Positions 1 to 9,697 of a stretch of DNA of 22,523 nt are shown one piece after another. The notes below the pieces were generated by a model. It made no database searches. It saw nothing but the letters and a program-made list of their open reading frames with translations, and was not told the DNA's origin. The stretch is from contig JAUCMV010000041.1 in the NCBI GenBank assembly GCA_030435675.1, positions 1 through 22,523 of the forward strand, read 5' to 3'. The stretch comes from Steinernema hermaphroditum. Lineage: Eukaryota; Nematoda; Chromadorea; Rhabditida; Steinernematidae. The stretch's first letter is position 1, and every line of letters begins with the position of its first letter. The position numbers were made by a program, and so were the translations under genes.

Positions 1-1044
1 GCACGAGCCTGATCGAACGCGCCTACTCTCGTTGGATTTACTGTGGACTATCTTAGTTTCCTGCAAAACTTTCAATTCGAGACAGCAGGGCCCTTGCTCA
101 TACAAAGAGTTATGCATCTGACCCTCCTGCTCCAAAGCACCATAGCATTTTTATGATTGGATCTTGTAGAACTGCACGAGCCTGATCGAACGCGCCTATT
201 CCCGTTGGGATTACTGTGGACTATCTTAGTTTCCTGCAAAACTTTCAATTCGAGACAGATAGGGCCTTGCTCACACCAAGAGCACTGCATCTGACCCTCC
301 TGCTCCAAAGTACCATAGCATTTTTATGATTGGATCTTGTAGAACTGCACGAGCCTGATCGAACGCGCCTACTCTCGTTGGATTTCCTGTGGACTATCTT
401 AGTTGGATTTCCTGTGGACTATCTTAGTTTCCTGCAAAACTTTCAATTCGAGACAGATAGGGCCTTGTTCATACAAAGAGTTATGCATCTGACCCTCCTG
501 CTCCAAAGTACCATAGCATTTTTATGACTGGATCTTGTAGAACTGCACGAGCCTGATCGAACGCGCCTACTCTCGTTGGATTTACTGTGGACTATCTTAG
601 TTTCCTGCAAAACTTTCAATTCGAGACAGATAGGGCCTTGTTTATACAAAGAATTCTGCATCTGACCCTCCTGCTCCAAAGTACCATAGCATTTTTATGA
701 TTGGATCTTGTAGAACTGCACGAGCCTGATCGAACGCGCCTATTCCCGTTGGGATTACTGTGGTCTATCTTAGTTTCCTGCAAAACTTTCAATTCGAGAC
801 AGATAGGGCCTTGCTCACACCAAGAGCACTGCATCTGACCCTCCTGTTCCAAATTACCATAGCATTTTTATGATTGGATCTTGTAGAACTGCACGAGCCT
901 GATCGAACGCGCCTACTCTCGTTGGATTTCCTGTGGACTATCTTAGTTTCCTGCAAAACTTTCAATTCGAGACAGATAGGGCCTTGTTTATACAAAGAGT
1001 TCTGCATCTGACCCTCCTGCTCCAAAGTACCATAGCATTTTTAT
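1..1044 (+). repeat. Left flank, mixed full-length monomers
   Basis: This block holds one partial and five complete monomers in the order C2-type (partial, to 154), W-like (155), E2 with an internal duplication (328), K2-like (526), W (699) and K (872). The C copy here keeps full length, unlike C copies in the centre of the window. The W-like copy at 155 has GGACTATC where standard W has GGTCTATC, so it resembles an intermediate between L and W. The monomer at 526 starts GACTGG instead of GATTGG and carries GAATTC at 651-656, where others read GAGTTC. The order does not follow the C-L phrases to the right. Confidence 0.9.
377..426 (+). repeat. 25-bp tandem duplication inside one monomer
   Basis: Bases 377-401 and 402-426 are the same 25 bases, beginning GTTGGATTTCCTGTGGAC and ending ATCTTA. 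This makes the monomer at 328 198 bp long, the only such length in the window. The duplicated segment is bounded by GTT on both sides (CTCGTTGG and TTAGTTTCC), as expected for slippage or end joining at 3-bp microhomology. It did not spread to any other copy here. Confidence 0.95.
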
Positions 1045-3280
1045 GATTGGATCTTGTAGAACTGCACGAGCCTGATCGAACGCGCCTACTCTCGTTGGAT
1101 TTACTGTGGACTATCTTAGTTTCCTGCAAAACTTTCAATTCGAGACAGCAGGGCCCTTGCTCATACAAAGAGTTATGCATCTGACCCCTCCTGCTCCAAG
1201 TACCATACATTTTTATGATTGGATCTTGTAGAACTGCACGAGCCTGATCGAACGCGCCTATTCCCGTTGGGATTACTGTGGACTATCTTAGTTTCCTGCA
1301 AAACTTTCAATTCGAGACAGCAGGGCCTTGCTCACACCAAGAGTTCTGCATCTGACCCTCCTGCTCCAAAGTACCATAGCATTTTTATGATTGGATCTTG
1401 TAGAACTGCACGAGCCTGATCGAACGCGCCTACTCTCGTTGGATTTACTGTGGACTATCTTAGTTTCCTGCAAAACTTTCAATTCGAGACAGCAGGGCCC
1501 TTGCTCATACAAAGAGTTATGCATCTGACCCCTCCGCTCAAGTCCTCAATTTTTATGATTGGATCTTGTAGAACTGCACGAGCCTGATCGAACGCGCCTA
1601 TTCCCGTTGGGATTACTGTGGTCTATCTTAGTTTCCTGCAAAACTTTCAATTCGAGACAGATAGGGCCTTGCTCACACCAAGAGCACTGCATCTGACCCT
1701 CCTGTTCCAAATTACCATAGCATTTTTATGATTGGATCTTGTAGAACTGCACGAGCCTGATCGAACGCGCCTACTCTCGTTGGATTTCCTGTGGACTATC
1801 TTAGTTTCCTGCAAAACTTTCAATTCGAGACAGATAGGGCCTTGTTTATACAAAGAGTTCTGCATCTGACCCTCCTGCTCCAAAGTACCATAGCATTTTT
1901 ATGATTGGATCTTGTAGAACTGCACGAGCCTGATCGAACGCGCCTACTCTCGTTGGATTTCCTGTGGACTATCTTAGTTTCCTGCAAAACTTTCAATTCG
2001 AGACAGATAGGGCCTTGTTTATACAAAGAGTTCTGCATCTGACCCTCCTGCTCCAAAGTACCATAGCATTTTTATGATTGGATCTTGTAGAACTGCACGA
2101 GCCTGATCGAACGCGCCTACTCTCGTTGGATTTCCTGTGGACTATCTTAGTTTCCTGCAAAACTTTCAATTCGAGACAGATAGGGCCTTGTTTATACAAA
2201 GAGTTCTGCATCTGACCCTCCTGCTCCAAAGTACCATAGCATTTTTATGATTGGATCTTGTAGAACTGCACGAGCCTGATCGAACGCGCCTACTCTCGTT
2301 GGATTTCCTGTGGACTATCTTAGTTTCCTGCAAAACTTTCAATTCGAGACAGATAGGGCCTTGTTTATACAAAGAGTTCTGCATCTGACCCTCCTGCTCC
2401 AAAGTACCATAGCATTTTTATGATTGGATCTTGTAGAACTGCACGAGCCTGATCGAACGCGCCTACTCTCGTTGGATTTACTGTGGACTATCTTAGTTTC
2501 CTGCAAAACTTTCAATTCGAGACAGCAGGGCCCTTGCTCATACAAAGAGTTATGCATCTGACCCCCCTCCGCTCCAAAGTACATAATTTTTATGATTGGA
2601 TCTTGTAGAACTGCACGAGCCTGATCGAACGCGCCTACTCTCGTTGGATTTACTGTGGACTATCTTAGTTTCCTGCAAAACTTTCAATTCGAGACAGCAG
2701 GGCCCTTGCTCATACAAAGAGTTATGCATCTGACGCCTCCGCTCCAAATAATAATTTTTATGATTGGATCTTGTAGAACTGCACGAGCCTGATCGAACGC
2801 GCCTACTCTCGTTGGATTTCCTGTGGACTATCTTAGTTTCCTGCAAAACTTTCAATTCGAGACAGATAGGGCCTTGTTTATACAAAGAGTTCTGCATCTG
2901 ACCCTCCTGCTCCAAAGTACCATAGCATTTTTATGATTGGATCTTGTAGAACTGCACGAGCCTGATCGAACGCGCCTACTCTCGTTGGATTTCCTGTGGA
3001 CTATCTTAGTTTCCTGCAAAACTTTCAATTCGAGACAGATAGGGCCTTGTTTATACAAAGAGTTCTGCATCTGACCCTCCTGCTCCAAAGTACCATAGCA
3101 TTTTTATGATTGGATCTTGTAGAACTGCACGAGCCTGATCGAACGCGCCTACTCTCGTTGGATTTCCTGTGGACTATCTTAGTTTCCTGCAAAACTTTCA
3201 ATTCGAGACAGATAGGGCCTTGTTTATACAAAGAGTTCTGCATCTGACCCTCCTGCTCCAAAGTACCATAGCATTTTTAT
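1045..3280 (+). repeat. Higher-order phrase 1, 13 monomers, 2236 bp
   Basis: Monomer starts and types: 1045 C, 1217 L, 1389 C, 1557 W, 1730 K, 1903 K, 2076 K, 2249 K, 2422 C, 2594 C', 2762 K, 2935 K, 3108 K. This is the longest phrase because it has runs of four and three K monomers where later phrases have three and two or three. Its C monomers are only partly shortened (172, 168, 172 and 168 bp), each with a different end sequence between the CCTCC tract and the final TTTTTATG. It is therefore the same arrangement as phrase 2 but with the C-type deletion incomplete. Confidence 0.9.
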
Positions 3281-5310
3281 GATTGGATCTTGTAGAACTG
3301 CACGAGCCTGATCGAACGCGCCTACTCTCGTTGGATTTACTGTGGACTATCTTAGTTTCCTGCAAAACTTTCAATTCGAGACAGCAGGGCCCTTGCTCAT
3401 ACAAAGAGTTATGCATCTGACCCCTCCGCTCCAATTATTTTTATGATTGGATCTTGTAGAACTGCACGAGCCTGATCGAACGCGCCTATTCCCGTTGGGA
3501 TTACTGTGGACTATCTTAGTTTCCTGCAAAACTTTCAATTCGAGACAGCAGGGCCTTGCTCACACCAAGAGTTCTGCATCTGACCCTCCTGCTCCAAAGT
3601 ACCATAGCATTTTTATGATTGGATCTTGTAGAACTGCACGAGCCTGATCGAACGCGCCTACTCTCGTTGGATTTACTGTGGACTATCTTAGTTTCCTGCA
3701 AAACTTTCAATTCGAGACAGCAGGGCCCTTGCTCATACAAAGAGTTATGCATCTGACCCCTCCGCTCCAATTTTTATGATTGGATCTTGTAGAACTGCAC
3801 GAGCCTGATCGAACGCGCCTATTCCCGTTGGGATTACTGTGGTCTATCTTAGTTTCCTGCAAAACTTTCAATTCGAGACAGATAGGGCCTTGCTCACACC
3901 AAGAGCACTGCATCTGACCCTCCTGTTCCAAATTACCATAGCATTTTTATGATTGGATCTTGTAGAACTGCACGAGCCTGATCGAACGCGCCTACTCTCG
4001 TTGGATTTCCTGTGGACTATCTTAGTTTCCTGCAAAACTTTCAATTCGAGACAGATAGGGCCTTGTTTATACAAAGAGTTCTGCATCTGACCCTCCTGCT
4101 CCAAAGTACCATAGCATTTTTATGATTGGATCTTGTAGAACTGCACGAGCCTGATCGAACGCGCCTACTCTCGTTGGATTTCCTGTGGACTATCTTAGTT
4201 TCCTGCAAAACTTTCAATTCGAGACAGATAGGGCCTTGTTTATACAAAGAGTTCTGCATCTGACCCTCCTGCTCCAAAGTACCATAGCATTTTTATGATT
4301 GGATCTTGTAGAACTGCACGAGCCTGATCGAACGCGCCTACTCTCGTTGGATTTCCTGTGGACTATCTTAGTTTCCTGCAAAACTTTCAATTCGAGACAG
4401 ATAGGGCCTTGTTTATACAAAGAGTTCTGCATCTGACCCTCCTGCTCCAAAGTACCATAGCATTTTTATGATTGGATCTTGTAGAACTGCACGAGCCTGA
4501 TCGAACGCGCCTACTCTCGTTGGATTTACTGTGGACTATCTTAGTTTCCTGCAAAACTTTCAATTCGAGACAGCAGGGCCCTTGCTCATACAAAGAGTTA
4601 TGCATCTGACCCCTCCGCTCCAATTTTTATGATTGGATCTTGTAGAACTGCACGAGCCTGATCGAACGCGCCTACTCTCGTTGGATTTACTGTGGACTAT
4701 CTTAGTTTCCTGCAAAACTTTCAATTCGAGACAGCAGGGCCCTTGCTCATACAAAGAGTTATGCATCTGACGCCTCCGCTCCAATTTTTATGATTGGATC
4801 TTGTAGAACTGCACGAGCCTGATCGAACGCGCCTACTCTCGTTGGATTTCCTGTGGACTATCTTAGTTTCCTGCAAAACTTTCAATTCGAGACAGATAGG
4901 GCCTTGTTTATACAAAGAGTTCTGCATCTGACCCTCCTGCTCCAAAGTACCATAGCATTTTTATGATTGGATCTTGTAGAACTGCACGAGCCTGATCGAA
5001 CGCGCCTACTCTCGTTGGATTTCCTGTGGACTATCTTAGTTTCCTGCAAAACTTTCAATTCGAGACAGATAGGGCCTTGTTTATACAAAGAGTTCTGCAT
5101 CTGACCCTCCTGCTCCAAAGTACCATAGCATTTTTATGATTGGATCTTGTAGAACTGCACGAGCCTGATCGAACGCGCCTACTCTCGTTGGATTTCCTGT
5201 GGACTATCTTAGTTTCCTGCAAAACTTTCAATTCGAGACAGATAGGGCCTTGTTTATACAAAGAGTTCTGCATCTGACCCTCCTGCTCCAAAGTACCATA
5301 GCATTTTTAT
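3281..5310 (+). repeat. Higher-order phrase 2, 12 monomers, 2030 bp
   Basis: Monomer starts and types: 3281 C, 3445 L, 3617 C, 3778 W, 3951 K, 4124 K, 4297 K, 4470 C, 4631 C', 4792 K, 4965 K, 5138 K. It has the same order as the 11-monomer phrases at 7844 and 9698 plus one extra K at its end. The first C is 164 bp and ends GCTCCAATTATTTTTATG, a 9-bp net loss. The other three C copies are 161 bp with the full 12-bp loss. This is the first phrase from the left in which the short C form is established. Confidence 0.92.
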
Positions 5311-6991
5311 GATTGGATCTTGTAGAACTGCACGAGCCTGATCGAACGCGCCTACTCTCGTTGGATTTACTGTGGACTATCTTAGTTTCCTGCAAAACTT
5401 TCAATTCGAGACAGCAGGGCCCTTGCTCATACAAAGAGTTATGCATCTGACCCCTCCGCTCCAATTTTTATGATTGGATCTTGTAGAACTGCACGAGCCT
5501 GATCGAACGCGCCTATTCCCGTTGGGATTACTGTGGACTATCTTAGTTTCCTGCAAAACTTTCAATTCGAGACAGCAGGGCCTTGCTCACACCAAGAGTT
5601 CTGCATCTGACCCTCCTGCTCCAAAGTACCATAGCATTTTTATGATTGGATCTTGTAGAACTGCACGAGCCTGATCGAACGCGCCTACTCTCGTTGGATT
5701 TACTGTGGACTATCTTAGTTTCCTGCAAAACTTTCAATTCGAGACAGCAGGGCCCTTGCTCATACAAAGAGTTATGCATCTGACCCCTCCGCTCCAATTT
5801 TTATGATTGGATCTTGTAGAACTGCACGAGCCTGATCGAACGCGCCTATTCCCGTTGGGATTACTGTGGTCTATCTTAGTTTCCTGCAAAACTTTCAATT
5901 CGAGACAGATAGGGCCTTGCTCACACCAAGAGCACTGCATCTGACCCTCCTGTTCCAAATTACCATAGCATTTTTATGATTGGATCTTGTAGAACTGCAC
6001 GAGCCTGATCGAACGCGCCTACTCTCGTTGGATTTCCTGTGGACTATCTTAGTTTCCTGCAAAACTTTCAATTCGAGACAGATAGGGCCTTGTTTATACA
6101 AAGAGTTCTGCATCTGACCCTCCTGCTCCAAAGTACCATAGCATTTTTATGATTGGATCTTGTAGAACTGCACGAGCCTGATCGAACGCGCCTACTCTCG
6201 TTGGATTTCCTGTGGACTATCTTAGTTTCCTGCAAAACTTTCAATTCGAGACAGATAGGGCCTTGTTTATACAAAGAGTTCTGCATCTGACCCTCCTGCT
6301 CCAAAGTACCATAGCATTTTTATGATTGGATCTTGTAGAACTGCACGAGCCTGATCGAACGCGCCTACTCTCGTTGGATTTACTGTGGACTATCTTAGTT
6401 TCCTGCAAAACTTTCAATTCGAGACAGCAGGGCCCTTGCTCATACAAAGAGTTATGCATCTGACCCCTCCGCTCCAATTTTTATGATTGGATCTTGTAGA
6501 ACTGCACGAGCCTGATCGAACGCGCCTACTCTCGTTGGATTTACTGTGGACTATCTTAGTTTCCTGCAAAACTTTCAATTCGAGACAGCAGGGCCCTTGC
6601 TCATACAAAGAGTTATGCATCTGACCCCTCCGCTCCAATTTTTATGATTGGATCTTGTAGAACTGCACGAGCCTGATCGAACGCGCCTATTCCCGTTGGG
6701 ATTACTGTGGTCTATCTTAGTTTCCTGCAAAACTTTCAATTCGAGACAGATAGGGCCTTGCTCACACCAAGAGCACTGCATCTGACCCTCCTGTTCCAAA
6801 TTACCATAGCATTTTTATGATTGGATCTTGTAGAACTGCACGAGCCTGATCGAACGCGCCTACTCTCGTTGGATTTACTGTGGACTATCTTAGTTTCCTG
6901 CAAAACTTTCAATTCGAGACAGATAGGGCCTTGTTCATACAAAGAGTTCTGCATCTGACCCTCCTGCTCCAAAGTACCATAGCATTTTTAC
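5311..6991 (+). repeat. Higher-order phrase 3, 10 monomers, 1681 bp
   Basis: Monomer starts and types: 5311 C, 5472 L, 5644 C, 5805 W, 5978 K, 6151 K, 6324 C, 6485 C, 6646 W, 6819 E. The first six monomers match the 11-monomer phrases. The end differs: C-C-W-E replaces K-C-C'-K-K. The second of the paired C monomers reads GACCCCTCC, not the GACGCCTCC of C'. The last base before the next phrase makes TTTTTACG instead of TTTTTATG, a marker seen only four times in the window. The same ten-monomer order recurs at 11552. Confidence 0.92.
6819..6991 (+). repeat. Reference E-type monomer (173 bp)
   Basis: E carries GGATTTACTG with TTGTTCATACAAAGAGTTC, GATAGGGCC and a full-length end. It looks closest to a family consensus because it lacks the private bases of the other types. 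It is rare in the phrases, at the end of phrases 3 and 7 and in phrase 9, but dominates the last 2 kb. In the phrase copies it is followed by TTTTTACG, which creates an extra CpG. Confidence 0.82.
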
Positions 6992-7843
6992 GATTGGATC
7001 TTGTAGAACTGCACGAGCCTGATCGAACGCGCCTACTCTCGTTGGATTTACTGTGGACTATCTTAGTTTCCTGCAAAACTTTCAATTCGAGACAGCAGGG
7101 CCCTTGCTCATACAAAGAGTTATGCATCTGACCCCTCCGCTCCAATTTTTATGATTGGATCTTGTAGAACTGCACGAGCCTGATCGAACGCGCCTATTCC
7201 CGTTGGGATTACTGTGGACTATCTTAGTTTCCTGCAAAACTTTCAATTCGAGACAGCAGGGCCTTGCTCACACCAAGAGCTCTGCATCTGACCCTCCTGC
7301 TCCAAAGTACCATAGCATTTTTATGATTGGATCTTGTAGAACTGCACGAGCCTGATCGAACGCGCCTACTCTCGTTGGATTTCCTGTGGACTATCTTAGT
7401 TTCCTGCAAAACTTTCAATTCGAGACAGATAGGGCCTTGTTTATACAAAGAGTTCTGCATCTGACCCTCCTGCTCCAAAGTACCATAGCATTTTTATGAC
7501 TGGATCTTGTAGAACTGCACGAGCCTGATCGAACGCGCCTATTCCCGTTGGGATTACTGTGGTCTATCTTAGTTTCCTGCAAAACTTTCAATTCGAGACA
7601 GATAGGGCCTTGCTCACACCAAGAGCACTGCATCTGACCCTCCTGTTCCAAATTACCATAGCATTTTTATGATTGGATCTTGTAGAACTGCACGAGCCTG
7701 ATCGAACGCGCCTACTCTCGTTGGATTTCCTGTGGACTATCTTAGTTTCCTGCAAAACTTTCAATTCGAGACAGATAGGGCCTTGTTTATACAAAGAGTT
7801 CTGCATCTGACCCTCCTGCTCCAAAGTACCATAGCATTTTTAT
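6992..7843 (+). repeat. Higher-order phrase 4, 5 monomers, 852 bp
   Basis: Monomer starts and types: 6992 C, 7153 L, 7325 K, 7498 W, 7671 K. It is the shortest phrase and the first to have K rather than C after L. The L monomer carries GAGCTC (AGAGCTCTG) where L in the 11-monomer phrases has AGAGTTCTG. The W monomer starts GACTGG rather than GATTGG. All three peculiarities recur in the first part of phrase 8 at 13236, so the two are copies of one another. A short phrase like this is what unequal exchange between out-of-register W-K segments would leave; that origin is inferred. Confidence 0.9.
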
Positions 7844-8004
7844 GATTGGATCTTGTAGAACTGCACGAGCCTGATCGAACGCGCCTACTCTCGTTGGATT
7901 TACTGTGGACTATCTTAGTTTCCTGCAAAACTTTCAATTCGAGACAGCAGGGCCCTTGCTCATACAAAGAGTTATGCATCTGACCCCTCCGCTCCAATTT
8001 TTAT
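7844..8004 (+). repeat. Reference short C-type monomer (161 bp)
   Basis: The C monomer has GGATTTACTG, CAGCAGGGCCCTTGCTC, TTATGCATCTGACCCC and TCCGCTCC. Compared with K it lacks AGTACCATAGCA near its end, so CTCCAA joins TTTTTATG directly. The remainder aligns base for base, which makes the net loss 12 bp. The ATGCAT and GGGCCC palindromes distinguish it from K and W. Exact 161-bp copies with this end occur only between phrases 2 and 7. Flanking blocks hold full-length or partly shortened relatives. Confidence 0.9.
7937..7953 (+). other. CENP-B-box-like motif in C and L monomers (one mismatch)
   Basis: Bases 7938-7952 read TTCGAGACAGCAGGG. The core required for CENP-B binding is TTCGnnnnAnnCGGG. 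All fixed positions agree except the C of CGGG, which is A here (8 of 9). The same site recurs in every copy with CAGCAGGG, that is C, C' and L types throughout the array. In K, E and W the site reads TTCGAGACAGATAGG and matches only 7 of 9. No copy in the window has all nine, so binding is unproven. The clade is also unknown, and true CENP-B is described mainly in mammals, with related transposase-derived proteins elsewhere. Confidence 0.45.
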
Positions 8005-8010
8005 GATTGG
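7994..8010 (+). other. Inverted CCAAT/ATTGG pair created by the 12-bp deletion
   Basis: In short C monomers the deletion joins CCAAT to TTTTATG and then ATTGG, a 5-bp inverted repeat with a 7-base centre. Full-length monomers have CCAAAG at the left side and lack the CCAAT. The pair lies across the monomer boundary. It is the first such perfect dyad I see at the junction; a weaker nested one (CCAA, CATA ... TATG, TTGG) exists in full-length copies. Whether any factor binds it is unknown. Confidence 0.6.
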
Positions 8011-8176
8011 ATCTTGTAGAACTGCACGAGCCTGATCGAACGCGCCTATTCCCGTTGGGATTACTGTGGACTATCTTAGTTTCCTGCAAAACTTTCAATT
8101 CGAGACAGCAGGGCCTTGCTCACACCAAGAGTTCTGCATCTGACCCTCCTGCTCCAAAGTACCATAGCATTTTTAT
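8005..8176 (+). repeat. Reference L-type monomer (172 bp)
   Basis: L combines the front CTATTCCCGTTGGGATTAC with GGACTATC, then CAGCAGGGCCTTG, one C shorter than in C monomers, and CACACCAAGAGTTCTG. The lost C explains the recurrent 172-bp length. L sits directly after the phrase-opening C in all nine phrases. A sub-form with AGAGCTCTG occurs in phrases 4, 8 and 9 and in the right domain. Confidence 0.88.
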
Positions 8177-8337
8177 GATTGGATCTTGTAGAACTGCACG
8201 AGCCTGATCGAACGCGCCTACTCTCGTTGGATTTACTGTGGACTATCTTAGTTTCCTGCAAAACTTTCAATTCGAGACAGCAGGGCCCTTGCTCATACAA
8301 AGAGTTATGCATCTGACCCCTCCGCTCCAATTTTTAT

Positions 8338-8510
8338 GATTGGATCTTGTAGAACTGCACGAGCCTGATCGAACGCGCCTATTCCCGTTGGGATTACTGT
8401 GGTCTATCTTAGTTTCCTGCAAAACTTTCAATTCGAGACAGATAGGGCCTTGCTCACACCAAGAGCACTGCATCTGACCCTCCTGTTCCAAATTACCATA
8501 GCATTTTTAT
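8338..8510 (+). repeat. Reference W-type monomer (173 bp)
   Basis: W has the front CTATTCCCGTTGGGATTAC shared with L, but GGTCTATC in place of GGACTATC. It then has GATAGGGCC, TTGCTCACACCAAGAGCACTG and CTGTTCCAAATTACC. It lies after a C in most phrases and is almost always followed by K; after the C-C pair of phrases 3 and 7 it is followed by E. The set of linked private bases makes it the most divergent common type in the window. Confidence 0.88.
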
Positions 8511-8683
8511 GATTGGATCTTGTAGAACTGCACGAGCCTGATCGAACGCGCCTACTCTCGTTGGATTTCCTGTGGACTATCTTAGTTTCCTGCAAAACTT
8601 TCAATTCGAGACAGATAGGGCCTTGTTTATACAAAGAGTTCTGCATCTGACCCTCCTGCTCCAAAGTACCATAGCATTTTTAT
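8511..8683 (+). repeat. Reference K-type monomer (173 bp)
   Basis: This is the commonest monomer of the central domain. It reads CTACTCTCGTTGG, GGATTTCCTGTGG, ATTCGAGACAGATAGGGCC, TTGTTTATACAAAGAGTTC and the full-length end CCAAAGTACCATAGC. The CCTG form places TTTCCTG twice, 21 bp apart, within one monomer. K forms uninterrupted runs of two to four in the phrases, and run length is the main difference between phrases 1, 2 and 5. The run copies look identical by eye. Confidence 0.9.
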
Positions 8684-9697
8684 GATTGGATCTTGTAGAA
8701 CTGCACGAGCCTGATCGAACGCGCCTACTCTCGTTGGATTTCCTGTGGACTATCTTAGTTTCCTGCAAAACTTTCAATTCGAGACAGATAGGGCCTTGTT
8801 TATACAAAGAGTTCTGCATCTGACCCTCCTGCTCCAAAGTACCATAGCATTTTTATGATTGGATCTTGTAGAACTGCACGAGCCTGATCGAACGCGCCTA
8901 CTCTCGTTGGATTTCCTGTGGACTATCTTAGTTTCCTGCAAAACTTTCAATTCGAGACAGATAGGGCCTTGTTTATACAAAGAGTTCTGCATCTGACCCT
9001 CCTGCTCCAAAGTACCATAGCATTTTTATGATTGGATCTTGTAGAACTGCACGAGCCTGATCGAACGCGCCTACTCTCGTTGGATTTACTGTGGACTATC
9101 TTAGTTTCCTGCAAAACTTTCAATTCGAGACAGCAGGGCCCTTGCTCATACAAAGAGTTATGCATCTGACCCCTCCGCTCCAATTTTTATGATTGGATCT
9201 TGTAGAACTGCACGAGCCTGATCGAACGCGCCTACTCTCGTTGGATTTACTGTGGACTATCTTAGTTTCCTGCAAAACTTTCAATTCGAGACAGCAGGGC
9301 CCTTGCTCATACAAAGAGTTATGCATCTGACGCCTCCGCTCCAATTTTTATGATTGGATCTTGTAGAACTGCACGAGCCTGATCGAACGCGCCTACTCTC
9401 GTTGGATTTCCTGTGGACTATCTTAGTTTCCTGCAAAACTTTCAATTCGAGACAGATAGGGCCTTGTTTATACAAAGAGTTCTGCATCTGACCCTCCTGC
9501 TCCAAAGTACCATAGCATTTTTATGATTGGATCTTGTAGAACTGCACGAGCCTGATCGAACGCGCCTACTCTCGTTGGATTTCCTGTGGACTATCTTAGT
9601 TTCCTGCAAAACTTTCAATTCGAGACAGATAGGGCCTTGTTTATACAAAGAGTTCTGCATCTGACCCTCCTGCTCCAAAGTACCATAGCATTTTTAT

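Larger units (their letters stand above)
5311..7843 (+). repeat. Second-order repeat, left copy (phrases 3+4, 15 monomers)
   Basis: This 2533-bp segment has the same monomer order as 11552-14087 (2536 bp): C-L-C-W-K-K-C-C-W-E then C-L-K-W-K. Rare markers agree: TTTTTACG before the second C-L, AGAGCTCTG in the second L and GACTGG at the start of the second W. The start-to-start offset is 6241 bp, rising to 6244 bp after two small insertions in the right copy. Together with phrases 5 and 6 it makes a candidate second-order unit of 37 monomers. Confidence 0.88.
7844..9697 (+). repeat. Higher-order phrase 5, 11 monomers, 1854 bp
   Basis: Monomer starts and types: 7844 C, 8005 L, 8177 C, 8338 W, 8511 K, 8684 K, 8857 K, 9030 C, 9191 C', 9352 K, 9525 K. 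Monomer lengths are 161, 172, 161, 173, 173, 173, 173, 161, 161, 173 and 173, summing to 1854. The next phrase repeats these lengths and all diagnostic bases; reading the two side by side I found no difference. Such identity, against easily visible differences between neighbouring monomer types, shows that the 11-monomer block, not the single monomer, was the unit of the last duplication. Confidence 0.95.

Noticed and set aside
1..173. Monomer derived from two ancestral half-units, suggested by T5 and A4 runs about half a monomer apart and two TTGGAT segments.
   Set aside because: The halves do not align beyond these short words, so an ancient dimer cannot be supported by eye.
371..387. A second CENP-B-box resemblance, TCGTTGGA within CTCTCGTTGGATTT.
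   Set aside because: It shares the central bases of one mammalian box, but most fixed positions of the core (first T and the CGGG) do not match.
651..656. A GAATTC site as a type marker.
   Set aside because: It is a single-base change in one monomer and does not recur at that position in other copies I read.
7936..7945. A possible RNA polymerase III B-box-like match (AATTCGAGAC against GRTTCRANNC).
   Set aside because: It has one mismatch, and by rough calculation a match of this quality is expected by chance in a monomer of this length. I saw no convincing A box at suitable distance.
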